DNA of 18,540 nt from Hemicentrotus pulcherrimus. Its lineage: Eukaryota > Echinodermata > Echinoidea > Camarodonta > Strongylocentrotidae. Below the pieces are notes generated by a model. That model had not been told where the DNA came from, did no database searches, and worked only from the letters and a program-made list of their open reading frames with translations. Shown in pieces: positions 8,654-17,601 of the stretch. Each line of letters starts with the position of its first letter. Position 1 is the first letter of the stretch. The stretch spans positions 264,492 to 283,031 of the forward strand of contig BEXV01000023.1 in the NCBI GenBank assembly GCA_003118195.1. The letters are read 5' to 3'. A program made the translations under genes and the position numbers.

Positions 8654-10661
8654 ATGGTGCCATCACATACTAGCCAAATGTAATCTTTTCCTCAAACACA
8701 CCCCTAAACCCCTGTCAATGAATGTATAGTGTGTTTAGCAAATACTCCTTGTTTATTAAATGGAGGTAGAGATCGAGGCATGCTTGTGTAGATCTACCTG
8801 TAGATGTCCTAATATGCCAGCAATGGTGTTCATGGGCGATTATAGTGGATTTCATTGTAACATAGTCCTACTCTTGTGTATGTCATTAGTGTTTAGTTGC
8901 TCTTGGAGGACAGTTCCTAGTTGTTTCTGAATACATACCGGTAGTGGTCGAGGGCCAGTGCATTCCAAAACAAACTATCGAAAGTTGATTGAAGCAAGTG
9001 CAAATTTTCTCCAGGATAAGTTCTACACTACATCAGTCTCATACAGGACACAGGATTTAGTCTAGAAGTTGAACCCTAACAGATCTCCAAGAGACCAGAT
9101 TCTATCACATTGGACTGCTTGTTTTGCAGTGCAGGGCAGCTTTTTACTAATTGGAATGTTGACTCATTATGCTGTTGCCGGGCTTCTAATGGTTAATTAG
9201 GCTTGTATGCCTTCCCTTTTCTCCTTTGTGAGGATGAGCCATTTCGGGGAAAAGAATCTCTAGGATTTGCTGATCTGAATGACCAAATTATATCACTCTA
9301 AAATAGACAGCAGACTACATTGTGTTACATGGCGTTTACACTAGAAGAGAGCTTTAATTAAATGGAGCTCTATACTGGCAGAAAAAGACATCAATTTTTT
9401 TTTCATGAAAGTTTTGCAATCCTCAAGATATTGAAATCGCAGGATATTCAGCGGCAAAATGACTCTCATTCTAGCAAATTTTATTTTATAATAATCTGCA
9501 TAGGCCTAGTGTGTGAAATATGACAAGCACAGTATTCCACTGCCTTAGTTGTTGTTTCTGTTGTCCTGATGATGACAAGCGCCCTCTTGTGGTGGATGAC
9601 GTTGCAGTGAGGAAGGCCATCAAGGAATCCTCTCGATTGTAAGTGACTTTCACCCTCTGTCAGCTTTGGCAAATACGGTAGTGGTTTGTATAGTGTGTTT
9701 GGCATTCTAATGAAAGTGGATCCAAGTTGCTATTTAGGGGCAGTTAATGTAATGGGTTGGTAGGTGAAAAGCTGAGACGGGAGATGGATTTTTGTTAGTT
9801 GGCTCTTCGTCTCGCGTGTTCTGCCAAGGGCAAGTCTACACACCAGAGCCCTCTTTAGTTATTTCTCCATCCCTCTCTATCTTTAGTCTTCTTCTTTATA
9901 TTTTGTCATATATGATCTGTTACCTTATCAAGTCTGACACCATGTTGTTTGCCTAGCTGTTCCCTGTCCCTCCAACTAATTCCTTCTGGGGGGTGTTTCA
10001 CAAAACTTGTCATCAGTGACAATTGACAGTTGTTGTTATAAGCTGTTTTATTTACTTTTGCTTTATATGTAATTCACTTTGCTTGCATTTATTTCAGTTC
10101 AAGTTGAACAACAGCAGGATATATAACCCAACTCCTGAAGAAAAGGGAACTGGTTTTGTTCGAGCTTGTTGTTTTATAAATTGGTTCATGCAATTCAGTT
10201 GCAGTAAACAGCGTACATGTCATATTAATCTGAACCGCGTGGACAGTTGGAAAGGAGAACGAGGTTATTAACATTCAGGGAGAGAAAAATTTATTAAATT
10301 TTGTTCCATCTAGGTCACTATAATATTGCTCTCTCCATATCATATTCATAAAGACCAACTTTGCAATCAAGATATATGCAGCCAATAGTTTTTGTCAGTG
10401 TCTACATGTTGAGGAACCATCAAAATCATCGCAGCCAAATTATTAATAATTCTCTCCTTTGTGGATGAAGAAGACCCCATCCTTAATTTCTTTTCTACTC
10501 TTGCCCTTCTTTTTATTTTATCTCCCTTTTCCTGCCTTGCCTTTGTTTTCTTTGTCAGCATCATATTTTATTATTAATTCCCTTCTATTATTGTATGGTT
10601 CAGTTCAATGTGCTGTCTATGTATTTATGCATTATATTTCCTTACCTGTATATCAATTGCT
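8654..10661. other. Intron sequence, mostly unique
   Basis: Contains homeodomain-type TAAT motifs near 9200 and a pyrimidine-rich stretch near 9850. Two possible but weak exons (9608-9638 and 10097-10148) are discussed under rejected items. No clear repeat family was seen. Confidence 0.35.
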
Positions 10662-10721
10662 GAGAGCAAGAAGGGCAGTAATTAGGATCAGATGTATTAA
10701 CGCCCTTTAATTCTGGCTCTC
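10662..10721. repeat. Short palindromic element with GAGAGC(C)AGAA(GGGC) arms
   Basis: The left arm GAGAGCAAGAAGGGCAGTAA and the reverse complement of the right arm, GAGAGCCAGAATTAAAGGGC, share their outer bases and the AGGGC(A/G)TTA core. This is the same motif as at 2989, 3035, 16781 and 16994. Confidence 0.5.
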
Positions 10722-11211
10722 AAAAAATGGCACAATTCTCTTCATTCTCTTATACTCAATGATACCTAACACTTTTTTAATTCATTTTTGTAATTAATTG
10801 TGAAAATGAAAATGTATTTGTGTTTGTTTTATGTGGTATATTTTCCTGCCACTGCCATATTCTCCATGATATTAAAGCTATACTATACTCAAAGCACTAC
10901 CGCAAATCCCCTCTTGAGCCCTCTATCTCAAGTCGGCGTTACTATGGTCCCATAACTTGCTGCTCTCCTAGCTGCGCTGCTGGTTTTCACATCGAGTTGT
11001 CCGTCTGAGAAGTGCATGAGCATTATGTCTTGGGTTATGCCCTGTTGGCGAGTTGACCATGTTATGGCGCTGTGCAATAAACAGTACGCTTAGGCCAAAA
11101 AGTTCATCAGCTAAGTATCGCTTCAAGCGTTTTACTCTGAACGTGTCCATTTCAATTTTAATTCTTTTGTTCTCTTCATGACTATCTCATTGCTTTTGCC
11201 TCTAAATGTAG

Positions 11212-11302
11212 CCTCAAGACACCAATCCAAAGAAGATTGAAGAAACTCAAATACTCAGAAATTAATCTCCTCCAGAAGCATAGTAGGCTAATTGAACCCT
11301 GA
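11212..11302 (+). CDS. Exon D: predicted basic cytoplasmic tail with ITIM-like motif and stop
   Basis: The acceptor is TGTAG (AG at 11210-11211) after a T/C-rich tract. Joined to the phase-2 end of exon C (TACAA|C), it gives WYN LKTPIQRRLKKLKYSEINL LQKHSRLIEP and TGA at 11300-11302. The tail of about 31 residues is strongly basic next to the membrane (QRRLKKLK), as expected for a stop-transfer segment. LKYSEI fits the ITIM pattern (I/V/L/S)xYxx(I/V/L), and YSEI also fits a YxxΦ sorting signal. This is the most likely terminal coding exon. The nearest AATAAA downstream is at 12302-12307. The exon is also open in phase 0 (PQDTNPKKIEETQILRN, then a stop), which would need an extra phase 2-to-0 exon. 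The 4.7-kb intron is the main uncertainty. Confidence 0.5.
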
Positions 11303-11399
11303 TTTAATTCATTTTACTTTTCATGATTTTTTTCTTCTTTATAAAGGCCTGATGGCAAAAGAGAATCCCCATTAGAAAGGACATCTACCACTGGTCAAC

Positions 11400-11720
11400 A
11401 AAATAGAAATACTAATAAGCCGTGCAACACTCAATTAGTATAGTCTGTTAATGAGGCCGACAGCCCCTGGTTGGTTGCCCAGAAACAAGCATGTAATTGT
11501 TGATCTAATTTTATCATTGACACAGAGGCCATCTATCCGATTTAATTTACCCCGAGAGAAAGACAATATCATATGGTTTCTGAAATAAGGGCAGGATTTG
11601 CCTTCAAGCCATATATGAACAGCCTGCACAAGTAGTAGCTCATGTATTTGCATATCATCTGCATCAGTTCTCACAACCCCCCAAGAAGGAAAGGAAAGGA
11701 TGTAGAATACCTTCATGTTA
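11400..11720. promoter_or_regulatory. Possible cis-regulatory stretch rich in homeodomain and POU sites
   Basis: Contains CAATTAG, TTAATGAG, GTAATTG and CTAATTTTATCATTGACA-type sites and a perfect POU octamer ATTTGCAT (11646-11653). It has none of the simple repeats found elsewhere. It lies directly after exon D and could also be part of its 3' UTR. The call rests on motif density alone. Confidence 0.25.
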
Positions 11721-13290
11721 TCTTAATTGCTGGCTCAAAATTAAACCAAATTTGTGAAATCATTTTGACCAAGAACATTTTTCCTGGCATATAGTCTTTT
11801 ATTGTGCAATATTATATTTCAACTTGGCATATAAAAAACATAACATCGGATATCGACAAGTCCAATGCAATATTACAAACAATGTAACAGGATTGGGGAG
11901 ACAATGCAATTCAAAAATTTCTCCTTATAAACCTTCAAGGCTGAACTTACTTAAATCATAAAATTTAAAAACAGCATGAAGATTAAAAATGACATTTCAT
12001 ATCAGTGTTGAAGAGTGAATATAAAACTGAACAAACAATAACGATGCAATCCAAAGGAATGCTACACAAAGAAATAAAAGGAGAAAACTTGTATTCAATT
12101 CAAAATATTTATTTAAAATATTCCTTTTCAGTTGGTATTCTGCTTTTAATGAAATATTGTATACATGTAATAAGGAACTTCATAGTATTGGGTACGTCCA
12201 AGTACTCAAATGAGCAGTACAATATAAATGTTATAAATTCAGAGAGGAATAGATGGAAGAGATTGATAAAAAATATATTATATAGTTGCGGTACTCAATT
12301 GAATAAAGCAATTAAAGTGTTATGTAATGATTTGAGCATATTTTCTACCTACTGGAATCTTGAAAGTTTATCATGAACATATGGGAGAAGATAATTGCAA
12401 TTAGATATCTCAAGAGTTTTTCAGAGGTTTGTATCGAAACAGAAAAGATAGTTTACATGTGGCTTCGGTCAAAATGCAGCTTATTAATTGACCCTACCGC
12501 AAGTATAACGTTCGGTAGTAGATTGCGATCTTCTTCCTACAATGCGCAGGTCAGCACATCCGCAGATACGATACTGGGGAAGACAAAGCTTCTCCCTTCT
12601 TTCATAGAGAATGTATAGAGCAGTGTCAACTAATTCCTTTAATATTTTAATGAACTATTGTTCAGGTTTTTATGAACTCCGGCCCCTGATGATTTGAGGA
12701 GCTCTAAGGAGGCACCGTCATAATCATAATATATCAAACATTTCCGTTTTCGACCCATATTGTATGGGAGCCGAAAGTGCCTTTGCCAAATAAAACCCGC
12801 GGCCGGTGCTGCCCTCTATGGCCGAATACCATAGTTGAGGCAGTGAGATTTATAACAGTAGTGCAATATCTTCTCAAGATGTAAAAACAGCAAATTAAAT
12901 CATCATTCTCTAAGAAAGTCAGCTTTATTTGTCTGTATTTATTATTGAATGTGTCTATAAAGCAGAGTTGTTTTGGAGGATCGGTGTGTTATGCATTATA
13001 GTTGTCACTACCTGTAATAAGATTACCTGGTAGTATCGCCTAATGCATGCATTATACTATTATAGACCAGATGGAGCAGGATGAAAATCCCTTTCCTGCT
13101 AAGTCTTCCAACGCTTCATTAGTCTTTGGCAGGAGTTACGTGACAACAACCAGGCATTTGATGCTTTTTTATTGGATGTGATTGATTGATTGGCACATGT
13201 TTTAGTTAATTATCTTTGCACCACATTTCTCTGTATCCCCCTATCTCTACTTGCTTTGTCAATTTATCTCTATTTGTCTCCCCCAACCAA
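11721..13290. other. AT-rich non-coding stretch
   Basis: Two overlapping open frames (12005-12376 and 12373-12618) lie in very AT-rich DNA and show no recognisable domain. Between 12680 and 12860 the base composition is more GC-rich ('cccgcggccggtgctgccctct'-like), perhaps an old repeat. No supported gene was found. Confidence 0.4.
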
Positions 13291-13700
13291 CCCCCCACCC
13301 TCTCTCTCTCTCTCTCTCTCTCTCATACTTTATGTATGTCTTTCTGGCTTTCTCCTTATTTATTTCTCTTTGTGTCCCTGTTAATGTCTCTCAGTACTAC
13401 CTATCATTCTCTTTATCTCATTCTCTTTATCAGACTCTCTCTCTCTCTTTTTCTTTCTCTACACATATCTTGTTCCCATCTCTTTCTCTCTCATTAACTT
13501 GTGTTGTCTCTTCCACCTTCCTATTTATCTATCTCCCTTTCTCCTCTCTCTTTCCCATCTCTCTCTTTCTCCTCTCTTTTATTCTTTCTTTCTCTCTATC
13601 TCTCTCTCCACACTTCTCTGACCTGAACTTTTTTTTCTTCCCTTCTTTCCCTTCCCTTCCCTTCGCTTCCATCCCCTCACTTGCTCCGCCCCCCCCCCTC
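13290..13700. repeat. Long CT-rich low-complexity tract
   Basis: A perfect CT run at 13301-13324 leads into 350 bases of strand-asymmetric C/T-rich sequence, ending in a C-run and a (CAC)n run near 13690-13716. The three open frames here are Ser/Leu/Phe low complexity and were not called. Confidence 0.95.
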
Positions 13701-13729
13701 CACCACCACCACCACCAGTAGTTTTAAGT

Positions 13730-14080
13730 GATTCTTAATTGAGCTGGTGGAATATAAATTGACAGGAGCATAGAAGCATCAAATATGCATGAGATTAGGC
13801 ATATGCAATGGAGGCTCATAAATTGAAATTCGATATCAACGCTTGCCACAGTGTTTGCATGTGACATTAGCCTAATGATTTAATACCAGATACAAGGTGA
13901 AATTCGTCCACGTGTATAGAATGATTAAACATTCATGACAGTTGGTTTTTAACTCTTCCTTTATGTGGACGAGCAATTATTAATGTAGTTTGATATGTCA
14001 CATTTTAATTGTGATATTTTAGAATTCATTTCGTTTTGTGTGCCATTGAAATGATGATAATAATTGCAGTAGTAATTATA
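13730..14080. promoter_or_regulatory. Possible cis-regulatory module
   Basis: Unique sequence dense in octamer-like (AAATATGCAT, CATATGCAAT) and ATTA-type motifs (GATTAG, CAATTATTAATG), plus a CACGTG E-box at 13909-13914. Motif clustering suggests, but does not show, enhancer function. Confidence 0.25.
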
Positions 14081-14790
14081 TATAGATAAGATAGAGCTAT
14101 GCTTACACCTTTTTTATGTAGAAAAAATAGTGAACTTCTGGTATTAATAGATGCACATCAGTTAAATTCTTTGCCCCATGGGATGGAAAGTCAATAGAGA
14201 TAAAGTAAAAGATAAGTTTGGATATAGAATAAATACAGAATGCAGTAGTAATTTGGGAATATGATATTGTTTTCCTTTCTATTAAGGTGAAATTATAGAA
14301 ATGACTATTCAATTTGAAGCACCAGTTATATGAATAGTTTAAGTAATTCAAACTCTCTGTTTCATCACAACCCAAATAATGAACTTAGTAGTGTTGGTTA
14401 TTGGCTGTGATCTCATTATAGACTGTAACCTAATCATATTTAATACTTGAGATGACACCTCCATGATCATAAGTCCATGTAATCCATGTTTCCTTTTTTA
14501 TGAGCATCTCATTTTTGAAATCTATTTTGTTTTCTTTTGGATGAATGATTTTAATCACATCAAGTTGTAATTGCTTTGATAGATTTTGACAGTGTGTGAA
14601 AATGATGTTGGTTTAAGAGGGCAGGATTTCCCGCTGGCAGTTGGATCGTACCACTTGACACGATTCGGGTGAACAAGGCGCCCCGTTTCTCCTTTCTGTT
14701 GCGAGAAGCCTACCCCAGAGCCTGTTGTGAATGGTATGAACCCGATCTAAATTGCTTGCACGGCGACCAACACACTTCCCTCACCCACAC
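14081..14790. other. Intergenic sequence, no recognised gene
   Basis: A minus-strand open frame at 14103-14375 is AT-driven. A more GC-rich block at 14610-14790 stands out from its surroundings, but no exon was identified. Confidence 0.35.
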
Positions 14791-14796
14791 CCACAT

Positions 14797-14984
14797 ACAT
14801 ACACACACACACACACTCTCTTCCTCTCATCCATCCAACGTTGGACTAAAGGCATGGTACCTATTGATTATGCTTGTGTCCCTGGCACGTAATTATTAAT
14901 GCAAGGAGTACAGGCAGGGCCACTCACAAGGACTGTGTGTGCTCACACACACTCGCACACACTCGCACACACACACCCTCGCAC
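14797..14984. repeat. CA microsatellites flanking a unique block
   Basis: A CA run at 14801-14816 and an interrupted CA/CTCGCA array at 14943-14984. Open frames across them are His/Thr low complexity. Confidence 0.9.
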
Positions 14985-15140
14985 AGAGTTTGTGTCATCC
15001 TTATTAATGGCATCGATCAGATCCAGGGCGAACCATTGGCAGGGGCATGGAAGATGAGAAGGAGAGAGAGAGAGCCCCACATTTGCCGTGCATTGATTGA
15101 GAGGGGCTGCCAAGTGAGGCACACCATGCATTGTGCTTCC
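14860..15140. promoter_or_regulatory. Possible cis-regulatory module between and after CA repeats
   Basis: Contains GTAATTATTAATGC, TTATTAATGGCATCGAT and GCATTGATTGA (Hox/PBX-like) sites, broken by a CA array. It resembles the ATTA-rich block at 13730-14080. The evidence is motif content only. Confidence 0.2.
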
Positions 15141-15719
15141 GCTAAACGTATATTTTCCGTTCGGAGCTTTGGTCAAAACAAGGAGTACGGATCACCCAAA
15201 ATCCTGGCTTTTATTGCCTAGGATGGGTTGATGGTAGCCTTGGTGATTAAGGAGATATACCTAAGAGGAAAATACATATGTCTCATCAGGAATATAAATA
15301 TATATACGAGAATAAACTGAGAATACATTTTATATTTCTGTTGGGTCGGGAGTACCTCCTGTGAGTCTAACACTGAAGCAGCACTGATTGCCTTTAAATG
15401 GACCTCTTGGAGCGAAAGAAATACAGGAGAAGCATCATATAGGAACTTGAGCATGCAGCAAACATATCCTGATAGCTCAGAGAAAATACAAGGCTTATTT
15501 CTACAGAGATATTGTCAGAACCTCTCTGTGCATTCGTAGACCAGTCGCGCACAAAACAGATGCCGGATGTACAGCCAAGGCCGTATTGTCAGCTATTGAT
15601 TTGAGTCGCATCGATTAGAGCTTGGTGAAAAACCCATTGGCAGTCGGAAGGATCTCTTTCATCTCTCGGAATTGATGAATGTCTTTCCTACTACTGGTTT
15701 TAATCATGTGACCTTGCCA
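15141..15719. other. Intergenic sequence
   Basis: No repeat or exon was recognised. Confidence 0.3.
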
Positions 15720-16166
15720 TCAGCAGTAGATGTAGAAATTTTGATAATTTACCCCAACTGGCTCAATTTTTATGATTCTGTTCGTGGAAACGTCTGTCTT
15801 CTTTCTGAAGGTCATAAAAACGGAGGAATTATAATCACTGGTTGACTTCAAAGGTTTGGGGATCAAATGGAACAGTTTGATATCAAAAGTATCTAATTTG
15901 AACCTATGTTTCAAAAATATTTTGAATTTCAACAAAAGAACTGAAGCAATAACTGCCATTGTGCAATCATACAAAGATTTTTGTAAGCAATAAATTTGAA
16001 CTGGTCTTCTCTTTGATATCCCCATGTTGTTGCACCAGATTTTGAAGGGATCTCTATTAAAAGCCAGAAGGAACACTGGACAGGAACTGAAAAGTATCCC
16101 TACACTATGGCTAACAGTCCATACGATACTATTCAAAGATATCTCAAACAAAGAGTAGGACATCAC
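15720..16166 (-). CDS. Hypothetical 148-codon open frame, unrecognised
   Basis: This is the longest open frame in the window that is not low complexity. It starts MMSYSLFEISLNSIVW, has a hydrophobic stretch near residues 20-35 and another around AVIASVLLLKF, and has a more varied, Lys/Asp/Ser-rich C-terminal half that includes KLDTFDIKLFHLIPKPLK. It has no domain I can name. It could be a single-exon gene, a fragment of an old mobile element, or chance in AT-rich DNA. Splice sites and a promoter were not identified. The adjacent plus-strand exon at 16229 does not overlap it. Confidence 0.2.
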   Translation of the reverse strand: MMSYSLFEISLNSIVWTVSHSVGILFSSCPVFLLAFNRDPFKIWCNNMGISKRRPVQIYCLQKSLYDCTMAVIASVLLLKFKIFLKHRFKLDTFDIKLFHLIPKPLKSTSDYNSSVFMTFRKKTDVSTNRIIKIEPVGVNYQNFYIYC

Positions 16167-16228
16167 AAAGTGTGCACCATCTCCACCGCTGCAACGTAAC
16201 GAGGGTCGGCGAAGACCTCATTACAAGA

Positions 16229-16353
16229 ATGGATGACATTTCAGACTATTTGGTGAAGGCCAAAACCTACATATCGACGGCCAAGGAGTCCGCAAAAGAA
16301 CACATATGCAATGCCAAAGAATATTTCTATGCAAACCTCCAAACTGATTCAAT
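16229..16353 (+). CDS. Exon encoding an amphipathic helix with 11-residue repeats
   Basis: Opens at ATG 16229 with a good Kozak context (A at -3, G at +4) and ends in phase 2 at a strong donor, TCAAT|gtaagt (gt at 16354). It reads MDDISDYLVK, then the two aligned 11-mers AKTYISTAKES and AKEHICNAKEY, then FYANLQTDS. The shared pattern AKxxIxxAKEx gives a helix with a regular hydrophobic stripe, like the 11-mer helices of apolipoprotein, perilipin or LEA-type proteins. Such helices often bind membrane or lipid surfaces, but that is only an analogy. The frame stays open upstream to 16115, so this may be the middle of a longer exon and not the true start. An acceptor-like AAAG|T at 16170 was also seen. 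Family unknown. Confidence 0.45.
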
Positions 16354-16465
16354 GTAAGTTGCCTCAGTGGCCTGAGAGAGTAATGTCTCATGTATTGTAA
16401 AACCATTTATTTAATCATCAGGATAATCTTCATTGGGCACATTGGAAACCTCACCATTTCCTTAA

Positions 16466-16649
16466 AGCCCAAACGCACTAGTTTGGCCAGGAGGAATTAG
16501 ACCTCCTTGCATGGTCACTGACAGGTGGTTTTCTCATCAAATCAGCTCTCAATTAACATAAGAAAGAGAGGATCATGGGGGACCAATGGTCACCGATTAC
16601 GCATTGTTATATAGAGGGCGCAAGTAGCTATAAGTAGTGCAGTGGGGCT
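16466..16649 (+). mobile_element. TTAA-flanked MITE, copy 2
   Basis: Bracketed by TTAA at 16462-16465 and 16650-16653. The termini AGCCC and GGGCT form a perfect 5-bp inverted repeat, continuing imperfectly (AGCCCAAACGCACTA against AGCCCCACTGCACTA). It is collinear with 1554-1741 along its whole length, in the same orientation. It sits about 110 bases into the intron of the small two-exon unit. Confidence 0.8.
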
Positions 16650-16780
16650 TTAAGAGCTCCCTCAAGAATCAATGTAGAAGCTGACTTCATGGGGGGATTC
16701 TCTACCAGTGATTCTCTTTGCATATTTGCTCCTGTATTTGCTCCATGGTTCATGCAGTATGTTGATATTGTATGTTCAAA

Positions 16781-16836
16781 GGCAGAAGGGAATTATCTCT
16801 GGTTAGAATTAATGAGTTAATGCCCTTTTCGCTCTC
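16781..16836. repeat. Short palindromic element, AGAAGGG family
   Basis: The left arm is GGCAGAAGGGAATTATCTC. The reverse complement of the right arm is GAGAGCGAAAAGGGCATTAA. It is related to the pair at 10662-10721 and to the termini at 2989-3255. Confidence 0.5.
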
Positions 16837-16902
16837 AGGAGATGCTTTGAAGCAAAGCAATCATCATCAGTTCAGAGCAGAAGAGCGGGCGTTCACTGTG
16901 TG

Positions 16903-16983
16903 TTAACCCATCGCCTACTAAAACCGGGTAGTTCCCGTATAAAGTCTATGGGGAGTGAGAGAATTCAGGAGTCAACGGGTTAA
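16903..16983. mobile_element. 73-bp TTAA-flanked mini-element
   Basis: Flanked by TTAA on both sides (16903-16906 and 16980-16983), with left end CCCATCG and right end CAACGGG. Reverse-complemented it reads TTAACCCGTTGACTCC, a form that recurs in many invertebrate genomes in my memory. Non-coding. Confidence 0.5.
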
Positions 16984-16993
16984 GGTAGATGGA

Positions 16994-17012
16994 TTAACAC
17001 CCTTCTGGCTCC
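16994..17012 (-). repeat. Solo copy of the AGAAGGG motif
   Basis: The reverse complement is GGAGCCAGAAGGGTGTTAA, one arm of the family seen at 2989, 3035, 10662 and 16781. Confidence 0.5.
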
Positions 17013-17214
17013 AAACAGACATGATAGTCCTGAGACATGTATGATTCCTAATATCAGGAGTGACCTTTTCCCTCTGCGCCCTTAATTGATCCCATTTGCG
17101 TTGTCGATCCCTTGATCCCATTTAAGTTGATATTGTCTGCCGATATTGTCTGCCGAAAGGACATTGACTTTGTGGATATAATGCAAGTTAACGATGATCC
17201 GCCATTTCCTCCAA

Positions 17215-17345
17215 GGTTTATTTCGTTAAAAGTTTCTGGTTTATGTTAGGGTTGCAATTGGGATTCGTGTCATATGTTTAGGGTTAGGGGTATGGGTAGG
17301 TATAGTTTTAGGTCTAGGGCTGGGATTAGGAAGTTTGGGTTAGTA
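17215..17345. repeat. Degenerate TTAGGG-like G/T-rich tract
   Basis: Contains 'ttagggttagggg', 'tttaggtctaggg' and 'gggttag' pieces on the + strand. This may be an old interstitial telomere-like array or a degenerate microsatellite. Confidence 0.4.
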
Positions 17346-17582
17346 TAATGGATTGACACCAGAGCAATTGTCGCCAGAGCGTGTGTCCAGTGTATGCTCT
17401 CCTGGCTCTTGACAGGGAATATATTATCCTGTGTTAGAACTGAATACATGATGTACATTATTTTAGGAAAGATAATTGTATTTAGGATTCATTGAAGATG
17501 GATTACCTCTAGATGCTACAGATATGCACATATTTTCATCACATACATGTATTACTAGAACATTTTTTTTTTCAATTTGCAG

Positions 17583-17601
17583 GCACATTCATCTTGATTA
17601 A
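17583..17601 (+). CDS. Possible terminal exon of the small helix protein
   Basis: A strong acceptor (a T-run and CAATTTGCAG ending at 17582) is followed by G CAC ATT CAT CTT GAT TAA. Joined to the phase-2 end at 16353 it gives MHIHLD and a stop, making a 47-residue product if the start is 16229. ATTAAA, a variant polyadenylation signal, overlaps the stop. With only six codons, the support comes from splice site and phase and not from protein content. Confidence 0.3.

Noticed and set aside
8070..8666. 198-residue minus-strand open frame
   Set aside because: It is the translation of GATA and GA microsatellites (Ser/Leu/Tyr/Ile runs) plus the inverted repeat, with no protein-like composition.
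9608..9638. 31-nt possible exon (TGCAG acceptor, gtaagt donor) that would change phase from 2 to 0
   Set aside because: It would allow the alternative phase-0 reading of exon D, but the acceptor lacks a good pyrimidine tract and ten codons carry no signal. Direct splicing from exon C to exon D needs no extra exon.
10097..10148. Phase-0 exon-like stretch after a TTATTTCAG acceptor, reading FKLNNSRIYNPTPEEKGT
   Set aside because: The donor is weak (gttttg) and direct joining to exon C gives an early stop, so it needs another unsupported exon to be used.
12005..12618. Two consecutive plus-strand frames of 123 and 81 codons
   Set aside because: Very AT-rich, Ile/Lys/Asn/Ser-heavy, with no domain, no splice support and no good start context. 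Best explained by chance.
13190..13721. Three overlapping plus-strand frames up to 156 residues
   Set aside because: They translate the CT-rich tract as Ser/Leu/Phe low complexity; several frames are open at once, as expected for a simple repeat.
14669..15221. Plus- and minus-strand frames of 76-115 codons across the CA repeats
   Set aside because: They depend on CA arrays (His/Thr runs) and overlap on both strands. No splice or domain evidence was found.
16171..16228. Splicing of exon C (phase 2) into AAAG|T at 16171 to join the membrane protein and the helix exon
   Set aside because: Phases allow it, but the acceptor has almost no pyrimidine tract and exon D already gives a sensible tail and stop. 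It remains a possible alternative isoform.
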